From Aricia agestis (lineage: Eukaryota; Arthropoda; Insecta; Lepidoptera; Lycaenidae): a DNA stretch of 64,000 nucleotides. Each line of letters opens with the position of its first letter. The stretch's first letter is position 1. The notes below the pieces were generated by a model. The model was not told where the DNA came from and made no database searches. It saw only the letters and a program-made list of their open reading frames with translations. A program made the position numbers and the translations under genes. Shown one piece after another: positions 1 to 12,118 of this stretch. The stretch lies in assembly GCF_905147365.1 (NCBI RefSeq), contig NC_056419.1, positions 2,487,501-2,551,500 of the forward strand, read 5' to 3'.

Positions 1-794
1 TAGGTCCCCCATCTGCCTAGGAATCAACTTCTCTGATAGTACAAATATGAAGTATGTAAAGGACATTGCCCAGTATCCAATTAATACAGTCCCTTAAGTA
101 ACTCGAAACCACGAGTTGTAAGGGTATACGATTATACAATATTGGTGTTTCATATCTCTGGAGCAACCAGGCCGTGACGTGGTCAAGCGCGAGCCGTTTC
201 CGAAGTTTCGACATTATGTCATGTATACAGTTTCATAGCATAACAAAATATGGCCTATTAACCGCTTTTTTAACAAAATAGACATTGCCCAAGTAAAGAT
301 GTATAGTTTAGACATAGTTATGTAGAGATAGAGAATAAAATTACTGGCATAGGCCAGTAAACATTGTCCATCTTAGCAGCAGGCTGTTTTGTATACAAGT
401 CCACTGCCGCAAGGCTTCAGCAAGTGAGAAAAAAATATCAAAAAGAAGAAGAAGTAGCGTCGTTCAAATTTGAATTTGGAACGCTCGCTCTTTAGAAATT
501 AATAGGTCATTGATCGATAAACGACACCTGCTTTTTAAATTTCTACGATTATAATGATGATGATCGCGTCATAATGACTGACATGCTGACGAGTCATGAT
601 GACCTAAGTCACCTACGGGCTATGTCACGGTATTATTGTAGAAACTGTCTTTTGACTGTCATTTCTACGTGACGTGATAATGCTCAGTGAAATAAACATG
701 CAGCGCGTCGCGTCGCGTCACGTGCTAATGTTCAATAAAGATTTTACGATTATTTACTTAGAAAGTAGCTTAAAGAATTTCGTGTAAATGGTCA
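1..794. other. No gene seen; AT-rich, probably intronic or upstream DNA
   Basis: No ORF with recognisable homology and no convincing exon with paired splice sites was seen. Short ORFs here look like chance. A short run of GTCGC repeats lies near 703-720. Confidence 0.5.
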
Positions 795-940
795 GGCCCT
801 TTAGCCAAGACGTGTTCGCCGATCAAAATGTATCGAATTGACATAAGCGTCCGACAATGTGAATTTGACGTTCGGACTCGTGTAATGTCAATTCCATACA
901 TTGGCGATAAAGAAAAAGTCTTGGCTAGAGGCTAAGGGCC
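795..940. repeat. Palindromic MITE-like element
   Basis: The left end (GGCCCTTTAGCC) and right end (GGCTAAGGGCC) are inverted copies. The arms continue inward as imperfect inverted sequence, including AAGAC/GTCTT and matching ATGTA...TTGACAT segments. About 146 bp with no coding capacity. No target duplication was identified, so the superfamily is not assigned. Confidence 0.6.
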
Positions 941-2286
941 AGGGCCCCGATTCTTATATCTAGAATTTCGTAGATCAAAGCCTATCTTCTAATTTTATGC
1001 TGAAGCTTTAAATTACTTGAGTCTTATCGAGGCTATTTTAAAGACATATTTTTAGATAAATTCGTACTTAGTGCACTTCGAGAGCACTTGTGACTTCCAT
1101 CATTATCATCCAGATGAAAATCATTATTCATATCCGATAGCTAAACCAATCTGAAGTGTACCTTAACCCTTTTAAATAAAGTTAAAATTCAAAGAATACG
1201 TTTAACCATCATAACTTGCTGGTTTCTTGAACTCTATTTTCTGGTGTTAAGGTTCATTTTCGCTCACTGGAAACTCATCTGGAGGAACGGATACCGTACT
1301 CCCATTGCACTTTCTTGTCCGTTTGAAGTTTTTGTTGTTTCTCATTACCTGTCCCAGTGGAAATAAATGAAGAGGGGAAAATTAACTTACCCTAGATGTA
1401 TCTCATGTACTTTGCTCTACAATATAAGTAGCAAAAAGGCCGGCATGAAGCGTGCAACCCAAATTCAACGATTTTTTAACTTAAACATTAATCAAAAATT
1501 TGTGGACAGGTCATAGGACCCATTTAAAGCTTTACAATTTATCAAAACTTAGTATACCTTTTCAAATGATACATACAGTTTCCTAAAACAACCGTATCCC
1601 AAATTCCATAGTCGCTGGTAGTTCGTAAGGCGAGGATAAACCCCAATTTGTTATTCCGTGACTCCCGGTTTACCTAGTTCCAATATAATAACGAAGTGTT
1701 AAAAAAATATGAGATAAAAAGCACAATATTTAAAATACCTTAAGCCATAAACATTTTAATAAAACGTAATACTTTGGCTGTAATTAATTTACAAACTCAC
1801 CTCCGATAAAAATCTATTTCATCGAAATATAAGTATTAACTAGGATAATGATACATTTTATTTTAATAAATTGTTAGTAAATCTTTATTAAAATGTCTTT
1901 AACCGAACAATTTTGTTTCTTAATGTTTATTTGCAAAGATATTTTAAAAAAACATGAAAAATAGAGAAGATCCGCCCGAGTAAATACAGTTTTATGCTAA
2001 GCTAAAATGAAACTTGTTGCGATGAGTATACGCTTGGTCTTTGGTTATGTGCAAGGTTATCGTTTTGGATTGAGATTAATCCCCGCCTTAACTCTATATT
2101 CTTTAGAGGACATGTACAGTAAAACTTTCCCATTTTAGAAGATGAAGAAGGTCTGGCCACTCTGGCCATAAAAAATTAGATGTACTGCAGTAATGGCTGT
2201 ATTTTTTTTTGATGATGAAGAATTTAAAATACCTACTTAATAATATTTTTAATAAAATATATTCAATAGGATATCTTTTGTTGCAG
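941..2286. other. No gene seen
   Basis: AT-rich non-coding sequence; neither convincing exons nor bounded repeats were recognised. Confidence 0.5.
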
Positions 2287-2331
2287 GCACAGAGGATGGA
2301 GCGAAAAACAGAACGAAAACGTGGTGATCAG
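2287..2331 (+). CDS. Coiled-coil gene, candidate exon (15 codons)
   Basis: The segment follows TTGTTGCAG and precedes GTAAGA. It is open in phase 0 and strongly basic (AQRMERKTERKRGDQ). An ATG at 2,296 could be an initiator, which would make this the first coding exon. Linkage to the next exon, 26.6 kb downstream, is inferred from phase compatibility only. Confidence 0.45.
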
Positions 2332-4420
2332 GTAAGATCTGACCTTGATTTTATATAAAAGCACAATTAAAAAAAAACGCATAAAGATAATGTCTTTAAA
2401 ATTAGGATAGGCTAATCGGACTACTTTCCATAAAAAAGATCAACCAAAAAATTTGTCAATACAATTAATCATAAGTACAAACTAATGTTATAAGTTATAA
2501 CCGACCTCTAAATATTATAAATAACAGTAGCTTAATTGACCTAATTAATGAACAGGCCAAATGACACACCTTAGCGCAAATGGATTATAATTTCAACAAC
2601 GATCTTGCGCAATATGTAACCTGTATCAATTGTTACGGAGATAACAATTGACATGTTACGAAACAAAATGGCGGCCGTCTAATTAGAACCTTGGTACAGA
2701 TTCGCACGATCACGATTAATTTAATTTGATCGATTACAGTGGACGATCTTGAAGCTATATACTCCATTAAAATTAAGGTGACTGCCCCATAGATTTATAA
2801 CAAGGCATGGTGCCAAATGTCAGCCTCTGTGGCAGCTGTGGGGAATATATTTTTTTAATTTTTGCCAAAATTAAAAAAATTGCGTTTCTTATGATTTCTT
2901 CTCTGTGGAATCGTGTGTAGCCCATCCTTATTTTTTTAATCTTTTGAGTGTCCTTTGTTTTCGATAAAGCAATACCACGTTGCAATATTTTGCTTTTCGA
3001 TTTTGGTAAATGGTAACAGACGATGGATCGACATAAAGCTGTGTTTGATTTTTAAAGTAACATAAAGAACTCCATAATAAGTTTTTGTTTAAAAATAATA
3101 ATCTTCCATATTCTTTCAGAGGCTTAGAGATTGTGCATTCAACGTTTTATAGCAGTTTTTAGGACTCTCTCTCAGATGGTCAGTCAAACTGTCCAAGTAT
3201 TTCATTCAAACAATGGACTATTACACATACATAAAATATTTTATGAAAAGTTATAAAAACGACTACACCAAGAGGATACTCAAAATAATCATAAATCTTC
3301 GAATACGAATTCAATAGAATACTTATACTTGACTCATAGAGTTCTCTGAACGTTTTAAGAATCATCAGTTAAAAGTTCAAATCACAAGGCTAGTAAGTTG
3401 TGCCAGAATTTCATAAAAATTGTATTCATAATATGAAGTCTTGTGACTTGTTGGATTGGTTGTTAGTTTGAACCATAGATATTTGAAAAAAGAACCTTCT
3501 AAACTTTCAACCGTTCATAAGAATTGATTGATCAGCTGAATTAGACTCATGGCAATTAATGACACAGCGAAGTTCCATTCACAGCCTAGTCAGGTCACAG
3601 GTGGTTACGCAAAATAAATAAAATCATCAACACATTATATCATTAAACAATTTGACCATGTAACCGCCAAAATGCTAAGAGAAAGCGCCATGTCAAATGT
3701 CAAAGGGACGCTGACCTTTTACCTGTCACATAAAAGGCAAAGGAATAATTATACATCCTCACCCAGAAACTTCTGTGCCAATATCCGACAGGCTTGAAAT
3801 AAGAACACTCAAGATAAAGGTACTTTTATTTGTTCATTTTTTAATGAAAAGAAGTTGGGTAAAAACTTAAAATTAGAAGGCTTGGAACCACTAACTACTT
3901 AAGAGTTTAGACATTTTAACAATGTGATTCTAAAACGTCGGCAACATTTTTAAAATAATTAATTTCCTCTGTACTTGTACAATGTTTCGTCCTTGTTCGA
4001 TAGGTTACAAATGTGTCTTGGCTACCACTAACAAACCATTGCATTACTATTTAACGTGTATAGTCAGTACTCATTGCGGAACTTTTAATTAGTAAGAGAT
4101 ATAATATTATGTTACTAGTAAAAAGTTATTATAATAAATTAACTTACACAACATCTAAGACAGTACCTTCTTAGAATATCAAAGCCATATTTAGCCATCA
4201 TCAGTCATTCGTCTCGAAATCTCTCTCTTCCGCCACAGATGCAGTATAATCGACATAACCGTCTCGACATGATCGAGAGAATAAATCAATATTATCATTT
4301 ATTCTAGCGAACCTGCTCGGAATAATTTAAACGAAAATTGGAGCCGTGACCGATTTTGTACACGTGAAACTTGATTGAGACAAAGATTTCCAAAACAGGG
4401 TATAGTCCATACTTCATAAT
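2332..4420. other. No gene seen; intronic
   Basis: AT-rich DNA. The only structure noticed is a short perfect inverted repeat at 2,626-2,651 (TCAATTGTTA, 6-nt loop, TAACAATTGA). Confidence 0.5.
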
Positions 4421-4630
4421 CTTCATATCATAAATACATTCGAAAATGTCTGTCTGTTACGCCGTTCACGCCCAAACCACTGAACCGATTTTGCTGGGTA
4501 TGGAGACATTGTCCCAGGGAAGGACACACAGTCCCCGGGAAGGACCTAGGATACTTTTTGTCCCGGAAAAATGTACGGCTCCCGAGCGATAAACAAGTTT
4601 TGGTGCAACTGAGTAGCGGGTGTCATCTAG
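4421..4630 (+). mobile_element. Helitron-like non-autonomous fragment
   Basis: It contains the lepidopteran repeat block with a GTCTGTCTGTTACGCC-like start, a CTGAACCGATTTTG core, and a terminus reading TGTCATCTAG followed by T. This agrees with the CTRR end rule of Helitrons. The 5' limit is approximate. No Rep/helicase coding sequence is present. Confidence 0.5.
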
Positions 4631-4796
4631 TAACTTATACATATAATATCTTTACCCAAGAAAAAGAAACGTCTTCTACATCTGAATAATTATTGTCGTA
4701 TCTCTAAAATAATTTACGCTATTATCTAAGTATCTATGTGTATTATCCAAGAAATAGCAGTCACATCACCCTCACACTTAGCATGGCATACTTTAT

Positions 4797-5127
4797 ACGT
4801 GGGAGAGCCATGCTTCGGCACGAATGGGCCGGCTCGACCGGAGAAATACCACGTTCTCACGGAAAACCGGCGTGAAACAGTGCTTGCGCTGTGTTTCGCC
4901 GAGTGAGTGAGTTTACCGGAGGCCCAATCCCCTACCCTAATCCCTTCCCTACCCTCCCTTATTCCCTTCCCTTCCCATCCCTACCCTCTATTACCCTATT
5001 CCCTCTCACAAGGCCGGCAACGCACATGCAGCTCTTATGATGCTGCGAGTGTCCATGGGCGACGGAAGACGGCTTTCCATCAGGTGACCCGTTTGCTCGT
5101 TTGCCCCCTTATTTCATAAAAAAAAAA
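4797..5127 (+). mobile_element. SINE-like element, family A, full-length copy
   Basis: It begins ACGTGGGAGAGCCATGC and contains a short GC-rich block (CAGCGCTTGCGCTG-like). Next come a variable pyrimidine tract built on CCCTA/TTCCC units, then a conserved 3' block (GGCCGGCAACGCAC ... GACCCGTTTGCTCG), and it ends in an A run. The same architecture recurs at 24.0, 35.7, 38.8, 40.4 and 60.0 kb. No coding capacity. Confidence 0.8.
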
Positions 5128-5768
5128 TACGCGAAGAATAGACAAAGTGACAAATTCACAAAGGAAATTATATTATCATTTTGTCCCCAAAATCTGTCAG
5201 TTTTTCTATTTTTTCATATTTCCAAGCCTAGCCAAGCCTGCCTATGGTAATCGATTGACGCGGCCTATGGAGGACATGTTTTGTAAGTTCTCCTCTGTTG
5301 TTCCTTTATCGTTGCGTTGATAATAATTGCTGGTCCTAAAAAATTTCGTTCCTTCAGGTGATCTGACTCACTTGACGAAAGGTACAAAATATGAATTTCC
5401 TATAAGACTAAAATGGCATGGTATGGTGTCGAACTGGCTGGACATTTTTTATGAGGTAAAACACATGTGGACCACAAAATGTCGGTCACGTAGTAATAAA
5501 ACGGACGTCTCGGCTGTCTCGTGTTAAAAAGTGGTTACACTTGAGTTATGAGAGAAATTGACTGTCATTCTACTGTTTAGTGCAGCATGAATTATAACGA
5601 TACATAACTTTGTTCCCTGTTCAATCCTGCCCGTATCCAATAGAACTAGAAAATGGTTCTGCATGTTTAGAGCCAAGTGCCAACATAGTTCTCAATTCTC
5701 ATACTCTTTTGGTTTTTTGCGTTCTATAGAGCTGCAACTGTAGATGGACTGTGGGCTTTGTTGTGTAA
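5128..5768. other. No gene seen
   Basis: Non-coding; the short ORF at 5,327-5,527 has no recognisable features. Confidence 0.5.
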
Positions 5769-5880
5769 CTGCCGCATTCAGAGACAGATATAAATTACTT
5801 AACTATCTGTAATTAAGATTTTGACATAAGCCTTCATTGTCTGTCAAACTCATTATTGAATGTCTCTGAGTACTCCGTAA
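5769..5880 (+). repeat. MITE family B copy (CTCAGAGACA termini)
   Basis: The ends CTGCCGCATTCAGAGACA and TGTCTCTGAGTACTCCG are imperfect inverted repeats. They flank the shared core GACATAAGCC...CTGTCAAACTC, which is also found at 21.1, 28.8 and 42.9 kb. Confidence 0.6.
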
Positions 5881-6031
5881 GGGTCAGGCCACAACACTGC
5901 GTGGCGGCGTCGTATCGCAAAAATTTCATATAGTATATCACTCTTTACATCGGAAATTTTCACGATGCGTTCTGCGGCATCGTACATTTATACGATGAGA
6001 CGCCGCAACGCAGTGTTGTGGCCTGGCCTTA
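5878..6031. repeat. Palindromic MITE, about 154 bp
   Basis: Inverted ends of about 36 bp: TAAGGGTCAGGCCACAAC at the left and its near-perfect reverse complement at the right (GTTGTGGCCTGGCCTTA). The arms continue through CACTGCG(T/A)GGCGGCGTC. The left end abuts the end of the preceding MITE. No coding sequence. Confidence 0.75.
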
Positions 6032-6265
6032 TGTACTCTTTTGCACTGCTTCCGGTCCGAATCGATCAGATCGATCTAAATCCGAGATCCACGATTTGTG
6101 CAGAGTAGGTAACACGTTTTTAATTCCCACTTGCCAGGAAAAACTACGTTTATTTTATCTTCTAGGTGAGGGGGGAGGGAGCACCTGCCCCCCCTGTCTC
6201 TATCTGGGTACGCCCATGGAAATAGTTCTACTTATACTACGGACTGTATTTTCACGGGTTGTCAG

Positions 6266-7092
6266 TAGGGATTGCAATCCGGCGTAATTTTCAATCCGGA
6301 CCGGGTTTGACCGGATTGATAAAATTGAACTAAAAACCGAAAATCATCCTATTTTTGCTTTCTTATTCAAAAACAAGGCATATATGCATCACTTGTAGCT
6401 GATTAATGCAATATTTTCAAAGCGAGATAGCCACTCTTAAAAGTGTAGAGCATGGAATAATATTTAAAATGTCCGTATGGTTGGTCAAGCACATTACAGC
6501 ATTATCGCAACCTTCCTGTTTGCTGGGGGCTAGTAAATTTGTATTTATATTTTATTATGTGTAGATCTGATTAGTACTTACCTCTTTTAAATCATTACGC
6601 TTGAGATTTTTGTAATTTTGATTTTTATGAGGCTGGCATTGTCGGTTTCGACACAAGCCTTTAAATAAAGAAAAAAAAAAAAAAAAACCTAGTCGCCCTA
6701 GCCTATAAGAATGAGCAGGTTAATCGCGCCCTCCCCACCACCATACGTAGCTGTAGTCAATGGCGAGTTGATATTTATCGATATGACATCCATTTGTTGC
6801 TCATCATTTAAAAGCGTCACTTAGCAAATAATTTCTGTTAGAGCTGCTGCGGTTCCGTAGTACCGCTAGTTTTTGATAATTTTTGTATAGTCAATGAATA
6901 TACATGTATGACGTATTTCACACTACTAACAACATCATCTCAGTCACGTATAAAGGAATTTGAACGAAAGGTTCCTTTATACTTCGTCGAATACATTTTT
7001 TTAGTTGATCGACTATTACTCAATAACTTTGATGTCTTCTTAGCCGTGATAATTTTCCTTTCCGGATCTGGTTTTCCGGATTGCAATCCCTA
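6266..7092. mobile_element. Non-autonomous hAT-type transposon, 827 bp
   Basis: Terminal inverted repeats TAGGGATTGCAATCCGG and CCGGATTGCAATCCCTA are flanked by a perfect 8-bp direct duplication GTTGTCAG (6,258-6,265 and 7,093-7,100). Eight-base duplications are characteristic of hAT elements. The interior shows no transposase ORF. It includes a probable nested retroposed fragment ending in AATAAAG plus an A run at about 6,664-6,687. Confidence 0.85.
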
Positions 7093-7419
7093 GTTGTCAG
7101 ATTCGTATCAGACGAAGTGCGAAAGCGCTTCAACTAAAAAAGTCATAAAATCCACTTTCTTTATCATCTTGACGTCACACTAATGAACCTGCTTTACTCG
7201 TCCGAACTCCGAACGGTAAAGCAGGTAGAGCTTGACCCAATGTGCTACTTATTGATATTTTGGTAAAAAATCAATGACAAGGTTAACCGTCAATAGGAGA
7301 AGAGTCATAAAATTCATTTTAATAATAATAATATTTAAATCTAGTTAATATTTGTCAAATCTAAAAAATATATTTGTCACTAGCTAATAGCTAGTTAATC
7401 TTACTACGGCTAAGTGCTG

Positions 7420-7741
7420 ACCATAAAGTTAATATACCTAGCGGAATAGAGAAGCAAAGGCCTGAGCAAGCGAGATGTCACTATCAGTAACACTGGGTGG
7501 TAAATAGAGACGTGTGAATCGTGTGATACATGACAGCAGAACTCTTTTTTTGAGGTCCAGTCGGCACTTATCAGCACGTTGACAATTTAATCTCATAGAA
7601 TTCATGTTCAATCATGCTTGTGTAAGTGTATACGTACACATATTTTTATTTTTTACGCACAGATGTACTTAAATCAATTTCGGTTTCGTTTGACAGCTCG
7701 AGATTGTTGCTCTATTCCGCTAGGTATATTAACTTTATGGT
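7420..7741. mobile_element. MITE with 32-bp terminal inverted repeats
   Basis: The left terminus ACCATAAAGTTAATATACC... and the right terminus ...GGTATATTAACTTTATGGT are reverse complements over about 32 bp, extending through TAGCGGAATAGAG. The 322-bp element has no coding capacity. The target duplication is unclear. Confidence 0.85.
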
Positions 7742-9096
7742 GCTAACTGCTAACCCTTTAAACTTTGAGAGGAGCGAGTCCCAATTTTGCCGGAATAGAT
7801 AAAAAAATTATAAGCCTTCTCTGATAATTTTTCTCATAAATGATAAAAACCCCGTGCTAATAGTAATTGCAATTTAGTATTAAAGATCTTGGAAAGCATA
7901 CATATTACATGTACACAATACACCTGCCAAACTAAGCCTTTAAGTCAGTAAATAGAATCATAACATAAGGTGGGACAAACTCCGTAACACTTCGTACTTG
8001 TTTTCTGATGAGTTCGAGTCCTAAGATAGATAGAATTTGTGTTTTTTCCAACAAACCATAAAAGTTATTATTTTTAGTGCTGGTGCCTTTTTACAGGTGG
8101 GCAGGACTGTGCTATTTTCCTTCTTAAAAACAACTGTGTAACATTCCCTTGCAAGTTATAAGTTTTGCGCAAAAATGTATGAGTAATTTTCCAAGTGCTG
8201 CCGAACTGATATGTATTTGAAAGCGAATTTATGTAACATAGTAAATAATCTAGATCAGTGCTTATACGACCAGTTTTTTTGTCTAGACTCGCATGAGAAC
8301 TTAACTCTTAATTAAATGCGACCACGCCTAGCATCTTAGTTACAGTAAATTAGGTAACTTATCAAGTTATCAGTAGATTTATCTACGTTCTGAATACTAG
8401 AGCATAACTTATTACATTTGATAATTTGTTTTAATGTATAACCATCGAGCGACCACGTAATATTACTATTAAGTAAAAACTTAGTTGACTACGGAACCCT
8501 AAAACGCAACCCTAACCAGCTGATTTTTTGTATATTGATAGGTTAATAGTTCTATCTCTGTTAGCTACCACTTTCGTTGCCTTTTTATTGTTCTTATTCT
8601 ATTTATTTCTTTGCTCCAAATGTTGAGGACATCTGCATCCCCAATGGGGTAATTTCGAAAATTTTTCGGTACAAAAATTAGTTTGGTGTCTTCTATGGCT
8701 TGTATGCACAATGTTTTTGTATGGGGTAAAATAGAAAAAAAAAAATATGTGCCTTAAATGTATTTTTACATTAGGTCGTGTTTCGGCTGTTATTCGTAAT
8801 TACCCCTTGAGTATTCGAAATTACCTATGAAAAGTAGAAATAGGGTTATATTTTAAAGGGGTAGTTATATCAGAATCCGTAAATACTTTTGAACTAAAAA
8901 ATATACAATTCACATGGAAATATGTTTATTATAACTAAAATGTTATAGTTATAGGTAACAATATATACAAATTCGTCTTCTGAACTTGAAACAATGACAC
9001 AATATACTCACTCTTCCAAAAACTTTATGAGATTGCCCCAATGCACCTAATTACTCAGTTAAAAATAACTATCGCCAAACAAAGTTCTCGCTTTTG
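7742..9096. other. No gene seen
   Basis: AT-rich non-coding sequence with several CTAATTAC-like and polyA stretches; nothing could be bounded. Confidence 0.5.
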
Positions 9097-9109
9097 ATTT
9101 ATCATTAAA
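9097..9109. repeat. Target-site duplication, left copy
   Basis: ATTTATCATTAAA, identical to 13,167-13,179 on the other side of the LINE. Confidence 0.9.
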
Positions 9110-9229
9110 ATAAATAAAAAATAAAATAAAATAAAATTAGCCTTTATTGCTGTAAACTTATAAACATTATTTTACTATAACTTAATCTCATTTTAACTAA
9201 ACATTTATTATACTTAAATTATTCTAAGT

Positions 9230-12118
9230 TTAACGGCGTTCGGGTGATTTCTTTTTTTTTTTTTTTGCAACAGCTTGTCTTTCGACATAGGCCTCCTCCA
9301 AAGATTTCCATTTTTCTCTGTCCTTTGCAACTCTGATCCATTCTGTACCAGCTACCTTTTTTAGATCGTCTTCCCATCTTTTCGTTTGTCCACCTTTGCT
9401 TCTTTTACCGTCTCTTGGATACCACTCTGTTATTATACGGGTCCATTTCTCTTGCCTTTCTCTTAACATATGCCCTATCCATCGCCATTTTAGTGTTCTA
9501 TATACAGAAGGTGCCTGTTTGAATTGTGTTCTGTTTTTTATGTGTGTTAGTTTTACTTTGTCTCTTCTATTGACTCCAATGATATTCCTTTCTATACTAT
9601 TTTGGCAGACGCTTAGTTTATTTGCTTGGTTTTTTGTTAATGACCATGTTTGGCTACCATATGTTAAGCAGGGCAGGATACAGGTGTTGTAAACTTTTCT
9701 TTTAGCTTTCATAGGCATGTCTCTGTCCTTCATAACTTCGCTAAGCGACCAGTATCTCTTCCAAGTGTTGGCAATCCTCCTATCTATTTCTTTATCCATA
9801 GTTTTTTTGGGCGATATTAGTTGTCCTAAGTAGATGTACTCGTTAACATATTCTATTTTCTGCATATTTACTATGATTTCATGTGTTTTTGAGGAGTTAG
9901 TCATGGCTTTCGTCTTGCTGATATTCATTGACAGCCCCGCCTTCGCGCTCTGATCTGATAACTGTTGTAGCATGAGTTGTAGCTTTCTTGGACACTCGGA
10001 GAACAGTATCAGATCGTCTGCAAAGCGCAGATGACTTAATTTTTCTCCATTAATATTGAGACCATTTTCATCCCAATCTAGGTTTTGAAATATCCTTTCC
10101 AGGACTGCCGAGAATAGTTTGGGTGAAATAGGGTCGCCTTGACGGACGCCTCGCTCTATGGGGAATTCTTCGCCGGTTTTCTCCAATCTCACTTGTGCTG
10201 TGCTTCTAGAGTATATATTCCTCAAAGTTCTTATATATTTGTGCTGTATTCCCTGACTGTTTAAGGCTTCCCAGATGTAAGCGTGTTCTAACGAGTCAAA
10301 AGCCTTATTAAAATCTACAAACCCTAAGTAGTAGCATTTATTGTATTCATTGTACTTTTGTAAGATTTGTCTCAGGACATGGATATGGTCAATCGTTGAA
10401 AACTTGCCACGGAACCCAGCTTGTTCTTTTGGTTGGTTTTCATCGAGTGTTGTAGTGATTCGTGATAGTATGACTTTTGAGAAGACCTTATAAATATTGG
10501 ACATTAGACTGATGGGTCGATAGTTACCGATTTCTTCTTTGCTACCTTTTTTATGTAGTAATACTATCGTCGATTTTGTCCAGTCCTCTGGTATTGTTTC
10601 GGTCTCCAGGATTTCGTTAAATAAGTCTGTTAGTATTGGAGCAATCACTGGTGCAGTGGATTTAAGTAACTCATTAGTAATTTGATCAGATCCAGGTGTT
10701 TTATTTGTTTTTTGTGTTGTAATAGCTTTAATCGTTTCCTCTTTCAGTATTTTCGGTATAGGCTCAGCATCCATTAGATTAAATTTCTCTGTGGCCGCAC
10801 TTGGGTTCTTACTTTTGTATAATTCCCTGTAGAAGTCCGTTGCTACTTTCAGTATTTCAGGTCTTTTTCTCGTGTTAGTTTTATTCTTTGACTTAACTCC
10901 TAGTATCCACTCACTTTTTTCCTTTAACTCTTTAATAGCCTTTTTTATTCCGCCAGTTCTATTTATATGTTTTTCTAATGTCTGCCGTCTCTTTATTTTT
11001 CTATCTTTTCTTATACTTTCGTTTATATTTTTACTGATTTCTCTTATTTTGTTCATCTTCTCTTGATTTTTTTCCTTTATTTGTAATAGTTTTTTCCTTT
11101 CTTCTAGTAAGCGCTGAGTTTCTAAAGAGATTTTGGTTTTATTCACTTTTCGAGTTTCTGTTTTAAGTATTCTCAAGGTTTTTTCGTATTTCTCTTCGAT
11201 AGATATGGTCTTCTCTCTGATTATGTCTATTAATCTTGTGAGGTTATTGATAAGATTTTCATTGTTTCCAGTACACGTCAGGGCCGTGCTCTCATTTTGC
11301 CATCTCCGGTTCCTTCTTATAGGTTTTCCTGTAAGTGTAGCACGAACCATTCTGTGATCTGAGTTGAAATTTAGATTCTGTATGACTGAAACATTTTTGA
11401 AAGCCTTCAAATTGTTGGACATAATAAAATCTATTTCATTTTTGTAGAGACGATTTGGAGAGGTCCACGTCCATCTTTTTAATTCCTTTTTCCTGTAAAA
11501 GCTGTTAAGAATGCTAAGTTTGTTTGTTAAAGCGAATGTGACTATCCTTGCTCCATTTTTACTTCGTTTACCCTGTCCATATTTGCCAATTGTATATTCT
11601 TCTCCATTGCAGCATGTTCCAATCTGGCCGTTAAAATCTCCCATCACTATGGTATTTTTGTGTGCTTTTTGTATTGTTGTTTGCAGGTCTTGGTAAAACT
11701 TTTCTATCTTTAGTATATCTTCTTTTTTGTTCGATTCTGTAGGCGAATACGCTTGAATAATTGACCATTTTTCTTCCTTGCCAACCGGTAATAATATGTT
11801 TAAGATAGCTAATCTTTCTGTGACTCCTTTTATTTCAATTATTTTATCCGCTAATCTTTTATTAATGAAAAAGCCCACTCCATATTGTCCGGGCGTCATG
11901 CCTATGTGGTGTAAAATGTAATTTCCGTAGTCTTCTATCTTCTCCCCGTATCTTCTCATTTCACTTATTCCTATTATGTCCCATTTGATTTCTGATATGG
12001 CCTTTTCAAATTCTTGAAGTCTTTCAGGTGTTCTTAACGATCTTGAGTTAAATGTTGCTATATGTATATCTAACGTTCTTTTATTCATCTTTAAAGGGTC
12101 ATGGTCGTTTTCCCCCAC
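9230..12118 (-). CDS. LINE ORF2: endonuclease plus reverse transcriptase, 962 codons
   Basis: This is the protein that nicks target DNA and copies the element's RNA. Residues about 15-270 form an apurinic-like endonuclease of the exonuclease-endonuclease-phosphatase fold (IATFNSRSL, GDFNGQIG near 160, then an NSDHRMV motif). Residues about 470-740 form the reverse transcriptase, with GVRQGDPISPKLF and the catalytic FADDLILF near 698. The C-terminus carries the WRWIGHMLRE and RWEDDLKKVAGTEW type blocks seen in RTE elements. There is no internal stop. The frame opens at GTG (12,118); the first ATG is at 12,088 (MNKRTLDIH). The frame stays open upstream to the ORF1 stop, so this could also be translated by readthrough. 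Intact and potentially active. Confidence 0.9.
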   Translation of the reverse strand: MGENDHDPLKMNKRTLDIHIATFNSRSLRTPERLQEFEKAISEIKWDIIGISEMRRYGEKIEDYGNYILHHIGMTPGQYGVGFFINKRLADKIIEIKGVTERLAILNILLPVGKEEKWSIIQAYSPTESNKKEDILKIEKFYQDLQTTIQKAHKNTIVMGDFNGQIGTCCNGEEYTIGKYGQGKRSKNGARIVTFALTNKLSILNSFYRKKELKRWTWTSPNRLYKNEIDFIMSNNLKAFKNVSVIQNLNFNSDHRMVRATLTGKPIRRNRRWQNESTALTCTGNNENLINNLTRLIDIIREKTISIEEKYEKTLRILKTETRKVNKTKISLETQRLLEERKKLLQIKEKNQEKMNKIREISKNINESIRKDRKIKRRQTLEKHINRTGGIKKAIKELKEKSEWILGVKSKNKTNTRKRPEILKVATDFYRELYKSKNPSAATEKFNLMDAEPIPKILKEETIKAITTQKTNKTPGSDQITNELLKSTAPVIAPILTDLFNEILETETIPEDWTKSTIVLLHKKGSKEEIGNYRPISLMSNIYKVFSKVILSRITTTLDENQPKEQAGFRGKFSTIDHIHVLRQILQKYNEYNKCYYLGFVDFNKAFDSLEHAYIWEALNSQGIQHKYIRTLRNIYSRSTAQVRLEKTGEEFPIERGVRQGDPISPKLFSAVLERIFQNLDWDENGLNINGEKLSHLRFADDLILFSECPRKLQLMLQQLSDQSAKAGLSMNISKTKAMTNSSKTHEIIVNMQKIEYVNEYIYLGQLISPKKTMDKEIDRRIANTWKRYWSLSEVMKDRDMPMKAKRKVYNTCILPCLTYGSQTWSLTKNQANKLSVCQNSIERNIIGVNRRDKVKLTHIKNRTQFKQAPSVYRTLKWRWIGHMLRERQEKWTRIITEWYPRDGKRSKGGQTKRWEDDLKKVAGTEWIRVAKDREKWKSLEEAYVERQAVAKKKKKKSPERR

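Noticed and set aside
4907..5119. Short ORF containing SLPEAQSPTL and similar ORFs at 35,790 and 40,507
   Set aside because: Translations of the SINE pyrimidine tract and tail; the repeat family explains them.
6266..7092. Possible hAT transposase
   Set aside because: No DDE or BED motif in any frame; only chance ORFs under 90 codons.
8640..9048. Possible MITE with AATGGGG ends
   Set aside because: Inverted similarity is only a few bases (CCAATGGGG and GCATTGGGG) and no duplication is visible.
10872..11696. Plus-strand ORFs inside the RTE-like LINE
   Set aside because: Complement shadows of ORF2.
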